Source: Agrobacterium vitis
Lineage (GTDB): Bacteria > Pseudomonadota > Alphaproteobacteria > Rhizobiales > Rhizobiaceae
Length of the DNA stretch: 64,000 nucleotides
Reading direction: 5' to 3'
NCBI RefSeq assembly: GCF_037039395.1
Contig: NZ_CP146242.1
Coordinates: 124,001 to 188,000, forward strand
The position numbers were made by a program, and so were the translations under genes. This document shows positions 1 through 17,347 of this stretch, in pieces; position 1 is the stretch's first letter, and each line of letters starts with the position of its first letter. Below the pieces are notes generated by a model. That model ran no database searches. It was given only the letters and a program-made list of their open reading frames with translations, and was not told the origin of the DNA.

Positions 1-77
1 TCTTCTGGATAACCCTGGATGAGGCAAGCCAGCGGCTAGGCTACGAGCATGGCGCCGCCCTGCCCCTCCTCCCTTAG
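1..77 (+). CDS. C-terminal tail of an unidentified protein (partial)
   Basis: An open frame enters from the left edge (codons from position 3) and ends at a TAG at 75-77, reading FWITLDEASQRLGYEHGAAL and four further residues. The pattern W-x-x-LDEA-x-x-RL-x-YEH resembles the C-terminal part of NUDIX hydrolases, but 24 residues are too few to assign a family. It would converge on the minus-strand rpoC operon, with the rpoC terminator and a repeat between them. It could be a chance open frame. Confidence 0.3.
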   Translation, partial: FWITLDEASQRLGYEHGAALPLLP

Positions 78-157
78 ATATCCGTCAGGTTGTTACTGAG
101 CCAAGCACCGGAATGCGTATTCCACGGATCACCTCGAAAAACTCCGACCTTCGTTGT

Positions 158-257
158 TGCATATTCTTTAAACCGAAATCAGCTTAAAGAATTATGCAAC
201 AGATATAGAGAGCTGTAGCGAAGCTTTGTGCGCCGCATATGGCGCACAGCGCTGCAG
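158..257. repeat. RIME-like intergenic palindromic element, copy A
   Basis: A stretch of about 100 bp that matches 60907-61011 over its length. Both contain a TTCTTTAAACCG-type hairpin half followed by ATTATGCA, then CTGTAGCG or CTACAGCG, an inner palindrome around CATATG or CATATATGGCGC, and an end GCGCACxGCGCTG. The two-palindrome layout and about 105 bp length fit the Rhizobium-specific intergenic mosaic element (RIME1) described in the literature; that name is from memory of the family, not from a search. Confidence 0.75.
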
Positions 258-274
258 GCAACATCATAAAACGG

Positions 275-310
275 AAAAGCCGCCCGGATCGCTCCGGACG
301 GCTTTTTATT
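275..310 (-). terminator. Intrinsic terminator of the rplJL-rpoBC operon
   Basis: A 14-bp inverted repeat (AAAAGCCGCCCGGA with TCCGGACGGCTTTT, one mismatch) at 275-306 lies 22 bp beyond the rpoC stop. On the minus strand the stem is followed by a T-rich tract. The plus-strand side also ends in a T run (CGGCTTTTTATT), so it may work in both directions. Confidence 0.85.
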
Positions 311-328
311 TCGATTGCTCTGCACCGA

Positions 329-4540
<4,212 letters not shown>

Positions 4541-4724
4541 GCCTATCTCCTTGTGGGGCCTGAGGCCCTCAGCTTGGCGACGAATGTGGCCCTTCCCGGG
4601 AAGCCACACCGCGCCTTAAAACGACAATAACCGCTGAATGCGGCAAAAGTCCCCGCGCCGGTTGAAGTTTACAACTGGCAGAGGACGGCGCGCGCATCGA
4701 AACGCGCGCGCCCCACTGTCACTG

Positions 4725-8864
<4,140 letters not shown>

Positions 8865-9019
8865 CGTCGCTCCTTGTCAGTTTGCACCCGGGCCTGCAAC
8901 AGACGAACACCGCTGGCCAGGCGGCTCCGTCAATCATGGATTATCAATCTCGTTCCAGTTCAGACGGAAAGGCCGGTTTGCCTTGAACGCCTGATCGGAA
9001 CCATCCTCTTGAGAACCCA

Positions 9020-9053
9020 TTACCCAAAAGCCGTTTTACCGGCTTTTGGGTAA
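9020..9053 (-). promoter_or_regulatory. Perfect 14-bp inverted repeat in the rplL-rpoB spacer
   Basis: TTACCCAAAAGCCG (9020-9033) and its exact complement (9040-9053) enclose a 6-nt loop. It sits between the rplL stop and the rpoB start on the transcribed minus strand. No uridine run follows, so a simple terminator is unlikely. In E. coli the equivalent spacer carries a partial attenuator and an RNase III cut site that set the ratio of L7/L12 to RNA polymerase. The same role here is inference. Confidence 0.65.
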
Positions 9054-9117
9054 TAATTTCCGTCAGGAGAACGGCTCCGGAGAGAGTTTGCACCCTCGCC
9101 GGAGCCGAAAGTTTGAA

Positions 9118-9492
9118 TTACTTGACGTCAACCTTGGCGCCAGCGTCTTCAAGCTTCTTCTTCAGGTCTGCAGCTTCAGCCTTGGAAACGGCTTCCTTGA
9201 CAGCCTTAGGAGCGCCTTCAACGAGGTCCTTGGCTTCCTTCAGGCCGAGGCCTGTGATCGCGCGAACTTCCTTGATGACGTTGATCTTGTTTGCGCCGGC
9301 ATCCGTCAGGATAACGTCGAATTCGGTCTTTTCTTCTTCAACAACTGCAGCAGCAGCGCCACCAGCAGCAGCAACAGCCACAGGAGCAGCTGCAGATACG
9401 CCCCACTTTTCTTCGAGCAGCTTGGAAAGCTCAGCAGCTTCCAGAACGGTCAAAGAGGAGAGGTCTTCTACGATCTTAGCGAGATCAGCCAT
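9118..9492 (-). CDS. rplL: 50S ribosomal protein L7/L12
   Basis: The 124-residue stalk protein is present in multiple copies on L10 and recruits translation GTPases. The N-terminal dimerisation segment [19 protein letters not shown] is followed by an alanine/valine-rich hinge (residues about 35-52) and a C-terminal domain with KTEFDVILT, the [12 protein letters not shown] helix and a final [11 protein letters not shown]. The start follows an AAAGGAC site. It is the second gene of the rplJL-rpoBC operon, 69 bp after rplJ. Confidence 0.97.
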   Translation of the reverse strand: MADLAKIVEDLSSLTVLEAAELSKLLEEKWGVSAAAPVAVAAAGGAAAAVVEEEKTEFDVILTDAGANKINVIKEVRAITGLGLKEAKDLVEGAPKAVKEAVSKAEAADLKKKLEDAGAKVDVK

Positions 9493-9561
9493 TTTACTAG
9501 TCCTTTGTCAGTGTTCGGTTCGAAACGAACTGGTTTTGGGTATGAACAGCGAAAAACCGCC

Positions 9562-10080
9562 TTACGCGGCTTCGTCCTTCTTGGCATAAGCCGCAAACAC
9601 GCGAGCAAGCTGAGCTGCCGGTGCCTGAACAACGCCTGCGATGCGAGTAGCCGGGGTCTGAATCATGCCGACCAGCTTTGCACGCAGCTCGTCCAGCGAA
9701 GGCAGGGTCGCAAGCGACTTGACTGCATCCACGGAGAGCGTGGTTGTTCCCATGGAACCACCGAGAACAACGAGCTTGTCGTTGGTCTTGGCAAAATCCA
9801 TGACGACTTTCGGAGCCGTGATCGGGTCGACGCTGTAAGCAATCAGCGTCTGGCCCTTGAAGAGATCTGTCATCCCTTCCGACTCCGTGCCCTGAAGAGC
9901 GATCTTGGCCAGACGGTTCTTCGCGACTTTGACGGTGCCGCCAGCAGCACGCATTTTTGAACGGAAGTCGTTCATCTGCGCAACCGTGACACCAGCATAG
10001 TGGGCCACAACAACCGAACCAGAAGCCTTGAAGACTTCGTTCAGTTCTGTGACGAATTCGCGTTTTTCCGCTCTTTCCAC
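9562..10080 (-). CDS. rplJ: 50S ribosomal protein L10
   Basis: The 172-residue L10 anchors the L7/L12 stalk to 23S rRNA and usually represses its own operon by binding the mRNA leader. The protein begins [18 protein letters not shown]. The GTG at 10078-10080 is chosen because a GGAG site lies upstream and family members start here; the 21 codons of open frame upstream belong to the leader. The C-terminal helix [14 protein letters not shown] is the L7/L12-binding arm. Confidence 0.95.
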
Positions 10081-10200
10081 TGTCTGTCTCCAGTAGACGG
10101 GACCGCAATCCTGCAGGCCCCATCGGGTTTGCCTTTGCCTCAAGGGATCTAAACTCGTCAGATCCCAAGCGACGCTTGAGGATCCTGTCCCCCCGCACTG
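10081..10200 (-). promoter_or_regulatory. Probable L10 autoregulatory mRNA leader
   Basis: This region directly upstream of rplJ contains a 7-bp hairpin (GGGATCT with AGATCCC, 10145-10167). Closer to the GTG start, a bulged stem of GGGGCC and GGTCCC halves is separated by TGCAGGATTGC. Most bacteria carry an L10(L12)4-binding leader with a kink-turn at this place. The pairing seen here is compatible, but the exact fold was not computed. Confidence 0.5.
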
Positions 10201-10347
10201 TCACCCGAAGGCGTCAGGCACAAGGCACACAAGGCTCGAACCGACACTTCCGTAACGCCTTGGCGTCCGTGAAGAATTTCGGGTCTTACCCGTCTCATGC
10301 AGGCAGATATTAAGGCCGCAAGGCCGCCCACAATCTCGGACAGGAAA

Positions 10348-10418
10348 TCCGGTGATAAAACCGGACATTCCCGGTCCCGAAGGACCGGGAATTCTTGGAT
10401 ACGGGGCAAAACGCCCCG
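10348..10418 (-). terminator. Three tandem hairpins after rplA (attenuator/terminator region)
   Basis: Immediately after the rplA stop, in transcript order, come a 6-bp GC hairpin (10402-10418), an 11-bp perfect hairpin with a C(UUCG)G tetraloop (10367-10392), and a 6-bp hairpin (10348-10365). None has a clear U tract. They separate rplKA from rplJL-rpoBC and may end, attenuate or protect the rplKA transcript. A promoter for rplJ probably lies between here and 10200, but no convincing -35/-10 pair was found. Confidence 0.5.
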
Positions 10419-10424
10419 AGAAAT

Positions 10425-11120
10425 TTAAGCTGTGACCGACGAAGGGTCGATCTTGACGCCAGGACCCATGGTCGAGGAGATCGCTACGCGCTTGACGTAG
10501 TTACCCTTGGCGCCAGCTGGCTTTGCCTTGATGACGGCGTCAGCGAAAGCCTTGATGTTTTCTTCAAGAGCCTTGGCTTCAAACGAGGCCTTGCCGATAC
10601 CGGCATGGATAATACCAGCCTTTTCGACGCGGAACTCAACGGCGCCACCCTTGGATGCCTTGACAGCGCCTGCGACGTCCATGGTCACAGTGCCAACCTT
10701 CGGGTTCGGCATCATGCCACGCGGGCCGAGAACCTTACCGAGGCGTCCGACCAGCGGCATCATGTCAGGCGTTGCGATGCAACGGTCGAAGTCGATCTTG
10801 CCGCCCTGGACGATTTCGACCAGGTCTTCAGCGCCAACGACTTCTGCGCCAGCTGCACGGGCTTCATCAGCCTTGGCGCCACGAGCGAAGACGGCAACGC
10901 GAACGTCGCGGCCGGTCCCGTTAGGCAGGTTGACAACGCCACGGACCATCTGATCGGCGTGACGTGGGTCAACGCCAAGGTTCATGGCGATTTCGATGGT
11001 TTCATCGAACTTGGCAACGGCACGTTCCTTGACCATCGAAATGGCGTCGGACAGAGCAACCAGCTTGGTAGGATCAACGCCTTCGCGGATCTTCTGAATA
11101 CGCTTTGCAAGCTTTGCCAT
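10425..11120 (-). CDS. rplA: 50S ribosomal protein L1
   Basis: The 231-residue L1 forms the mobile L1 stalk near the E site and represses rplKA translation in many bacteria. Typical segments are [16 protein letters not shown] at the start, RNLPNGTG-like [14 protein letters not shown], and the [16 protein letters not shown] block near residues 125-140. It starts 2 nt after the rplK stop on the same strand, so the two are probably translationally coupled. Confidence 0.97.
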   Translation of the reverse strand: MAKLAKRIQKIREGVDPTKLVALSDAISMVKERAVAKFDETIEIAMNLGVDPRHADQMVRGVVNLPNGTGRDVRVAVFARGAKADEARAAGAEVVGAEDLVEIVQGGKIDFDRCIATPDMMPLVGRLGKVLGPRGMMPNPKVGTVTMDVAGAVKASKGGAVEFRVEKAGIIHAGIGKASFEAKALEENIKAFADAVIKAKPAGAKGNYVKRVAISSTMGPGVKIDPSSVTA

Positions 11121-11122
11121 GA

Positions 11123-11554
11123 TTAACCTACCACTTCCAGGCCCATGGAGCGGGCAGAACCCTCAACCATTGCCATAGCGCCGTCAACGTCGGCAGCATT
11201 CAGATCCTTCATCTTGGCTTCAGCGATCGTACGAACCTGAGCCTTGGTGATGGTACCAACCTTTGCGCCCTTGCCCGGAGTCTTCGAGCCGGACTGGATC
11301 TTCGCTTCCTTCTTCAGCCAGTAGGTAACCGGCGGCTGCTTCATGATGAAGGTGAAGGACTTGTCCTGGTAATAGGTGATGACGACCGGAATCGGCATGC
11401 CCTTTTCCATTTCCTGCGTGGCGGCATTAAACGCCTTGCAGAATTCCATGATATTTACGCCACGCTGACCAAGCGCAGGACCGATTGGCGGGGACGGGTT
11501 AGCCGATCCTGCCTTGACCTGAAGCTTGAGCTGGCCTGCAACTTTTTTAGCCAT
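11123..11554 (-). CDS. rplK: 50S ribosomal protein L11
   Basis: The 143-residue L11 lies at the GTPase-associated centre of the 50S subunit. The N-terminal domain has the conserved [25 protein letters not shown] proline-rich segment and the C-terminal rRNA-binding domain ends in [10 protein letters not shown]. The start MAKKVAGQ at 11554 is chosen over an upstream GTG-type extension because it matches the family start. It is the first gene of rplKA, separated from nusG by a 146-bp spacer with a small hairpin. Confidence 0.96.
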   Translation of the reverse strand: MAKKVAGQLKLQVKAGSANPSPPIGPALGQRGVNIMEFCKAFNAATQEMEKGMPIPVVITYYQDKSFTFIMKQPPVTYWLKKEAKIQSGSKTPGKGAKVGTITKAQVRTIAEAKMKDLNAADVDGAMAMVEGSARSMGLEVVG

Positions 11555-11676
11555 TTCTCTCTGCCTTTCTATCAGACCGGTTGCCCGGCCCACTCATGCC
11601 GGACATGCCGGCGGCTGCGGTTGCGTGGTGCGTATGAACGGTCCGGCTTAAGAGACCGCCGCACTCCCACGCGAAA

Positions 11677-11694
11677 CGGGAGGTTACCCTCCCG
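11677..11694 (-). terminator. Hairpin after nusG
   Basis: CGGGAGG-TTAC-CCTCCCG lies 7 nt beyond the nusG stop. On the minus strand it is followed by TTTCG. It is a short GC-rich stem that could act as a weak terminator between secE-nusG and rplKA. Confidence 0.5.
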
Positions 11695-11700
11695 CAGCAA

Positions 11701-12231
11701 TCAGACCTTTTCGACCTGACTGTATTCAAGCTCGACCGGTGTAGCACGACCAAAGATCGACACTTCGACCTTAAGGCGCGACCGCTCTTCATCGACATCC
11801 TGAACAACACCGTTGAAGGATGCAAAAGGACCATCGGAAACGCGAACCTGCTCACCGATCTCGAAGGACAGCGACGACTTGGGACGCTCGACACCTTCCT
11901 GAACCTGACCAAGAATACGATCAGCTTCATAATCAGGAATCGGAACCGGCTTATTGTCGGAACCAAGGAAGCCCGTAACCTTCGGGGTATTCTTGATCAG
12001 GTGATACACCTCATCCGTCAAATTCGCCCGCACCAGCACATAGCCGGGGAAGAACTTGCGTTCACTGTCCACCTTGCGGCCGCGACGAACCTCGACGACT
12101 TTTTCAGTCGGAACGAGGATTTTCTCAAAGAGATGCTCAAGACCCTTTTGGCGAGCCTTCTCTTCAATCGATTCCGCGACTTTCTTTTCAAAATTAGAAT
12201 ATGCGTGGACGATATACCAACGTGCAGCCAT
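11701..12231 (-). CDS. nusG: Transcription termination/antitermination factor NusG
   Basis: The 176-residue NusG binds RNA polymerase and links it to Rho or to the ribosome. The N-terminal NGN domain is seen from [19 protein letters not shown] through FPGYVLVR. The KOW domain is in [21 protein letters not shown] near residues 125-150. The length is standard. It starts 16 nt after secE, the usual bacterial pair. Confidence 0.97.
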   Translation of the reverse strand: MAARWYIVHAYSNFEKKVAESIEEKARQKGLEHLFEKILVPTEKVVEVRRGRKVDSERKFFPGYVLVRANLTDEVYHLIKNTPKVTGFLGSDNKPVPIPDYEADRILGQVQEGVERPKSSLSFEIGEQVRVSDGPFASFNGVVQDVDEERSRLKVEVSIFGRATPVELEYSQVEKV

Positions 12232-12247
12232 GTTCGTTCCCGTCCTG

Positions 12248-12448
12248 TTAATTGCCGAGATTCAGGACAAGGCTCAAAACCCAGCCAATAACCTGATCCG
12301 CCGCAAAGAAAAACAGCGAGGCAAAAATCACCATGGCCAACACCATCAGCGTCGAGATCACAGTCTCGCGGCGCGACGGCCAGGTGACTTTGGACGTTTC
12401 GGAGCGAACCTGCTGCAAAAACGCAAATGGATTAGTCTTCGATGCCAT
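12248..12448 (-). CDS. secE: Preprotein translocase subunit SecE
   Basis: A 66-residue single-span SecE, the short form typical of alphaproteobacteria, which stabilises the SecY channel in the inner membrane. The amphipathic segment [20 protein letters not shown] is the conserved cytosolic helix. The membrane helix follows ([24 protein letters not shown]). It lies between tRNA-Trp and nusG as in most bacteria. Confidence 0.95.
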   Translation of the reverse strand: MASKTNPFAFLQQVRSETSKVTWPSRRETVISTLMVLAMVIFASLFFFAADQVIGWVLSLVLNLGN

Positions 12449-12630
12449 CTAATGCCCACGCATTTACGGCACGTAAAGCTGAAAAGATCAGCCCCACGCA
12501 CCGCGTGTCTGTTTGAGTGTTACATAAACGCCGATTCTCACTTTAACAAGGGCAAAACCGACATTTAAACAAATTCTACAACGCCAAAACCCACAAGCCG
12601 AAAAAATCAATTCCAACAGTGTGTGAAAAA

Positions 12631-12706
<76 letters not shown>

Positions 12707-12827
12707 ATCTGCAAGTCCGAGTGATGTGCCGATGGCCATCCCGTCCGTTGCTTGGCGCTCCGTTTAAGACGGTCGGTGACGATTGGCAAGAGGGTTTTTT
12801 GCACATTCAAAACAAAATACCGTTTTC

Positions 12828-13481
12828 CTACCAGTGACGGCTATAGCTCGCCCGGAAGGTCGTCGAAGGCGCATCGAGCAGATTGGTCATAGCGGCGGAA
12901 AGACCGACATCGCCGAAAACCTTTTTCTCAATACCGACAGATCCCGTGGTCGTCGCATCCAGTTGATCGATACCCGCTTCGCTATAGAGCGACGCCGACC
13001 AATCCGGCATGGACAAATCCAGCCGCTGGCTTGCCGACAGCCCCGCGCCATCACCACTGACCCGGCGCACCTGGATAATGCGCGTCGAGCCAAGCGTGAA
13101 GTCAGGCGTCAACGTCCAGTTCCACGCACGCTCCATCGACAGGCTGGAGGCACCCGTTGCGGGTGTGAAACTGGTGTTGAGATAGGTCGCAGGCCCATTC
13201 GTTTTGTCATTGCCTTCCAGCCGCACCCGTCCCCAGAGCCGCACCGGCAGCGTGGATTGATCCACCTGCCCGCTCTTGGTGGCGATGATGGAAGTATCGA
13301 CACCTATTTTCGGTTCAAAAGCATTGCGCAACTGAACGCCGGTTTGAATGGCAACGCCGCTCGTGCCGTTGCGTGAGACGTTCCAGATCAGCGGGCGGCC
13401 AAAGTCGGCAGCGTGACCAACCCAGAAAAATGGTAGAATCAAGAAAGGCGCAATCGCAACCGCGCACATCAGACGAATCAT
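12828..13481 (-). CDS. Secreted beta-strand-rich hypothetical protein
   Basis: 217 residues. A signal peptide is visible (MIRLMCAVAIAPFLILPFFWVGHA, likely cleaved near residue 24). The mature part is rich in alternating polar/hydrophobic strands (GVAIQTGVQLRN, LPVRLWGRVRLEG, ASLYSEAGIDQL, VFGDVGLSAAMTNLL) and ends in an aromatic residue (SYSRHW), as in outer-membrane beta proteins. I do not recognise a named family. A periplasmic or outer-membrane location is inference. It lies alone between the glycosyltransferase pair and tRNA-Trp, on the same strand. Confidence 0.75.
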   Translation of the reverse strand: MIRLMCAVAIAPFLILPFFWVGHAADFGRPLIWNVSRNGTSGVAIQTGVQLRNAFEPKIGVDTSIIATKSGQVDQSTLPVRLWGRVRLEGNDKTNGPATYLNTSFTPATGASSLSMERAWNWTLTPDFTLGSTRIIQVRRVSGDGAGLSASQRLDLSMPDWSASLYSEAGIDQLDATTTGSVGIEKKVFGDVGLSAAMTNLLDAPSTTFRASYSRHW

Positions 13482-13618
13482 AGATGCATCTTTATGTGTT
13501 CAGGGTGGGCTCGGCCCCAGGCAAAACGGGACGGCGTAGATAGTTATATCGCTATATTAACGAGCAGCTCTCTCGACCGCAAATCACATTTTTGCATTGC
13601 AGCATGACGAGACTTTGA

Positions 13619-14476
13619 TCAGTTGTTCGCCTTCTTGGCGTTCAATCGCTGTTTTCTGGTTTTCGGCTTCAGCTTTTTGGAGAGCTGATAGAACCAGCGC
13701 AGGACCTTGGTCACGGAAATCAGCTTATCGATTTCCTTGTTCGACCCTTCAAGGCGGCTGGCCAGCACGTCGGCGGCAGACAACGCCACCGCCCCCTCGC
13801 TCAAATCAGGAAATCGCTGCAGCAGCGCAGCGTAAGCATTTTTCTCAGCAGCCCCTGGGGCGACCAGTTTTCCGGAATGGATGAACAATCGCAGCACGAC
13901 TTGTTCGAATGTCCAGTCATGCAGATGAAAGACTTTCCATTTCTCACTGCGCCGAGCTGAAAATCCATCCAACAGGATGGTCTTTTCGGGCAGGTGCTCG
14001 CTCAGCCACAAGGCCAGGGCAAACCCGCTGGTCGGAATATGATCGTCGGGGTAAAAACTGGAAAAATGGCTGGAGAGATCCAGATGGCCGACCGGAGCCC
14101 CTTCGAATTTTGTGGCATCACTGAACAATTCGCCAGGATGGGCCCTGACATTCATCACGCCCAGAAATGCATCGCCCGGAAAATAGCCAAGCACGTTCTT
14201 GACTTCCTTGCGGTAAACGATGTTGGCGCCAACCGAGCCACTGCGCGCCACCAGTAGAGACGGGCGATCGAACGGCTCATCGAGGATCTTGTAGACCTTG
14301 TTAAAAAACACGAACAAGGCAGTTTGCGGCAGTTCGCGCCGCAGCCTGTCCACATTGGCCTCCTCGCTGTTGGCGACGAGGACAATGTGGGTGAAACGGC
14401 CGAGCAACGCCTGCCAGTCCGTAAAGGCCTGGATGCTAGCGGTCGTGGGGCGCGCGCTGCCGTTCTGGACTGTCAT
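13619..14476 (-). CDS. Unrecognised protein with sialyltransferase-like motifs
   Basis: 285 residues, taking MTVQNGSARPT at 14476 as start; it begins 2 nt after the stop of the upstream glycosyltransferase gene, so it is probably coupled to it. No signal peptide. The motif P-T-S-GFALALWLSEH, then TILLDGF and WKVFHLHDWTFE, recalls the order of the late motifs of GT29/CST-type sialyltransferases (P-S/T-SG, GF, HDW/Y-x-x-E). An N-terminal HIVLVANSE strand-loop would fit a nucleotide-sugar fold. The C-terminus is lysine/arginine rich. The enzymatic role is inference from motif order only. Confidence 0.6.
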   Translation of the reverse strand: MTVQNGSARPTTASIQAFTDWQALLGRFTHIVLVANSEEANVDRLRRELPQTALFVFFNKVYKILDEPFDRPSLLVARSGSVGANIVYRKEVKNVLGYFPGDAFLGVMNVRAHPGELFSDATKFEGAPVGHLDLSSHFSSFYPDDHIPTSGFALALWLSEHLPEKTILLDGFSARRSEKWKVFHLHDWTFEQVVLRLFIHSGKLVAPGAAEKNAYAALLQRFPDLSEGAVALSAADVLASRLEGSNKEIDKLISVTKVLRWFYQLSKKLKPKTRKQRLNAKKANN

Positions 14477-14478
14477 GA

Positions 14479-15168
14479 TCAAAGGCTCTGCGTGACGTGC
14501 AGCATGCGTTCGCGAGCCGCAAACCACTCTTCAGCGTAATCGTCATTCTTGTACTGTTCGAAATAAGGGCCGCCATCGGTGAAATGGACGATCTTGGCTG
14601 CCGGATCATGGTCATATTCATTGACCAGATAATTCCACTGCAGCGGCAGGCCGCCGATCTGATCATCACTTTCAAGCCATTTGAATTGATGCAGTTGCAG
14701 ACCGGTTGCGGTGTTGACGTAATCCTTGGTCAATGCCGTGCATTTGGCGTTGTTGAACAGCATCACGCTCGACCAGTTCTTCTTTTCGTATTTGGTCTGA
14801 GTCTGACCGAGAAACTTGGTTTCCACTTTCGGCTGGTAGTCATGTTTGACGCACATTACGGCGTAGCGGTCGTCGCGCAGCGCCCAGAGTTCGGCCAGAT
14901 CGGCACGCGCCAGCATGTCGCAATCCATGAACATGCTCCAGCCCTGGTAATCGCTCAAATAAGGCACGAGAAACCGGGAGAAGGAAAACTCCGTCGATTG
15001 CAGCGGATTGCGCTCGCGCGTGAAAATCCCAGCCAGATTGTCGAGGACGATTGGTGTGAAGGCGACGGGAATGGACGAGTGTTCAAGAATGCTCTGGGCG
15101 AGCACATGATAGGCCACGACTTCCTTTGTATCGAAGCCAATGAAGATCTGAAGCTTGTTGTCCAACAC
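14479..15168 (-). CDS. GT8-like glycosyltransferase
   Basis: 229 residues starting LQIFIGFDTKEVVAYHVLAQSI, a short Rossmann-type N-terminus as in family 8 glycosyltransferases. The DxD metal/nucleotide-sugar motif is FMDCDML near residues 80-86, followed by a variable region and a late HFTDGGPYF segment. It is cytosolic, with no membrane helix. It probably adds a sugar to an envelope or surface polysaccharide; donor and acceptor are unknown. Together with the next gene it forms a two-gene module between tuf and tRNA-Trp. Confidence 0.75.
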   Translation of the reverse strand: MLDNKLQIFIGFDTKEVVAYHVLAQSILEHSSIPVAFTPIVLDNLAGIFTRERNPLQSTEFSFSRFLVPYLSDYQGWSMFMDCDMLARADLAELWALRDDRYAVMCVKHDYQPKVETKFLGQTQTKYEKKNWSSVMLFNNAKCTALTKDYVNTATGLQLHQFKWLESDDQIGGLPLQWNYLVNEYDHDPAAKIVHFTDGGPYFEQYKNDDYAEEWFAARERMLHVTQSL

Positions 15169-15381
15169 CGCAACTCCTGAAATTGTACGTCTGTTTTCTA
15201 TTAAAGGATAGGGGCCGGTGCGGACAAGAGAACCAAGCTCTTAACTGCATTAGCCACCAAGAATTTGCAGTACGGCTGGCCGCTTTGCAGATTTTCTCAT
15301 GGTCTCCATCGCAATAGCGTCCAATTTGAGGAAGACCGCTCCCCAGAAACATAAACAGTTCAATCGTCACATCCTAAATGC

Positions 15382-15408
15382 AAAAACCCCGCTGTTGCCA
15401 GCGGGGTT
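15382..15408 (-). terminator. Intrinsic terminator downstream of tuf
   Basis: A 9-bp perfect stem AACCCCGCT-GTTGCC-AGCGGGGTT. On the minus strand it is followed by a run of T, giving a standard rho-independent terminator. It lies beyond the duplicated tuf tail, about 140 bp after the true tuf stop. The rest of 15169-15437 shows no gene on either strand. Confidence 0.85.
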
Positions 15409-15437
15409 CCATCTCATCCCCCTAAGGGAAGAAATTA

Positions 15438-15470
15438 TTATTCGATGATCGAAGCGACGATGCCGGCGCC
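15438..15470 (-). repeat. Duplicate of the last ten tuf codons and stop
   Basis: 33 bp identical, except for one base, to the end of tuf at 15547-15579. On the minus strand it reads [10 protein letters not shown] followed by TAA, exactly like the true EF-Tu C-terminus. The copies are separated by 76 bp (15471-15546) that contain two GTTCGAAC palindromes and no coding sense. It may be a recombination scar between the two tuf genes or an attachment-site-like repeat. Confidence 0.85.
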
Positions 15471-15546
15471 GCGTTCGAACCGCGCTGGCGCGCCGTTCGA
15501 ACATCTTAGCCTGCGTCGGCAGCTTTCACCATCGACCCGTCGATCA

Positions 15547-16722
<1,176 letters not shown>

Positions 16723-16944
16723 TTGAATGCTTCCTGTGAACGTAAAAGGTTGACGCGGCGAACCGGTTTAGTGCCGCCGTTTAAGGCTTTCGGTCCGATT
16801 GCGCAAGCCATAAATGCGCATGGCCCAAAGCGGGTGCTTTGCGAGGGTGTCCAGCAGCGCAATTCCTGCAAATGCGCGTGAAAACGGCACAGATCGCACA
16901 TCGGAAAGCGGCTGAAAGATAAACTGAAAGAGACTATGAAAAGC

Positions 16945-17018
16945 TGGAGCGGGTAGCGGGAATCGAACCCGCGTATTCAGCTTGGAAGGCTGCTGCTCTA
17001 CCATTGAGCTATACCCGC
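16945..17018 (-). tRNA. trnG: tRNA-Gly (anticodon TCC)
   Basis: Acceptor GCGGGTA pairs with TACCCGC. The D-arm AGCTCAATGGTAGAGC, anticodon loop CTTCCAAG, T-loop GGTTCGATTCC and encoded CCA are all clear. 74 nt with CCA. It precedes tuf on the same strand, so the two may be cotranscribed. Confidence 0.97.
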
Positions 17019-17044
17019 GGCGGTTTTAGATCCAGGTGTCGAAA

Positions 17045-17129
17045 TGGTGGAGGGAGTTGGATTTGAACCAACGTAGGCTGAGCCAACGGATTTACAGTCC
17101 GTCCCCTTTAACCACTCGGGCATCCCTCC
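17045..17129 (-). tRNA. trnY: tRNA-Tyr (anticodon GTA)
   Basis: A class II tRNA of 85 nt with CCA. Acceptor GGAGGGA/TCCCTCC, anticodon loop CTGTAAAT, and the long variable arm TGGCTCAGCC. It lies 26 bp upstream of tRNA-Gly on the same strand, matching the tyrU-glyT-tufB order of enterobacteria. Confidence 0.97.
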
Positions 17130-17347
17130 AGTATTTCGACCGGATCAAGCAACCAAGCTTACTATCCCGGTGCGTTGAACTTCGCTTTCAAGCTTGGCTC
17201 ACCGCGTTCCGTGGCGGCTATATGACGGCCCGAAACGGAGATGTCAACACGCCTTAGAAGGAAAATTTTCATGTTTTTTCCTCGTTCGGGCCTCCCGGCA
17301 AACCGGGGGTCTCTATCCCCTGGCACACAAGCCCGCTATAAGGTGCC

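Noticed and set aside
15471..15546. A possible tRNA or small gene between the two tuf tails
   Set aside because: GTTCGAAC looks like a T-loop core, but no acceptor or anticodon stem can be formed and there is no ORF.
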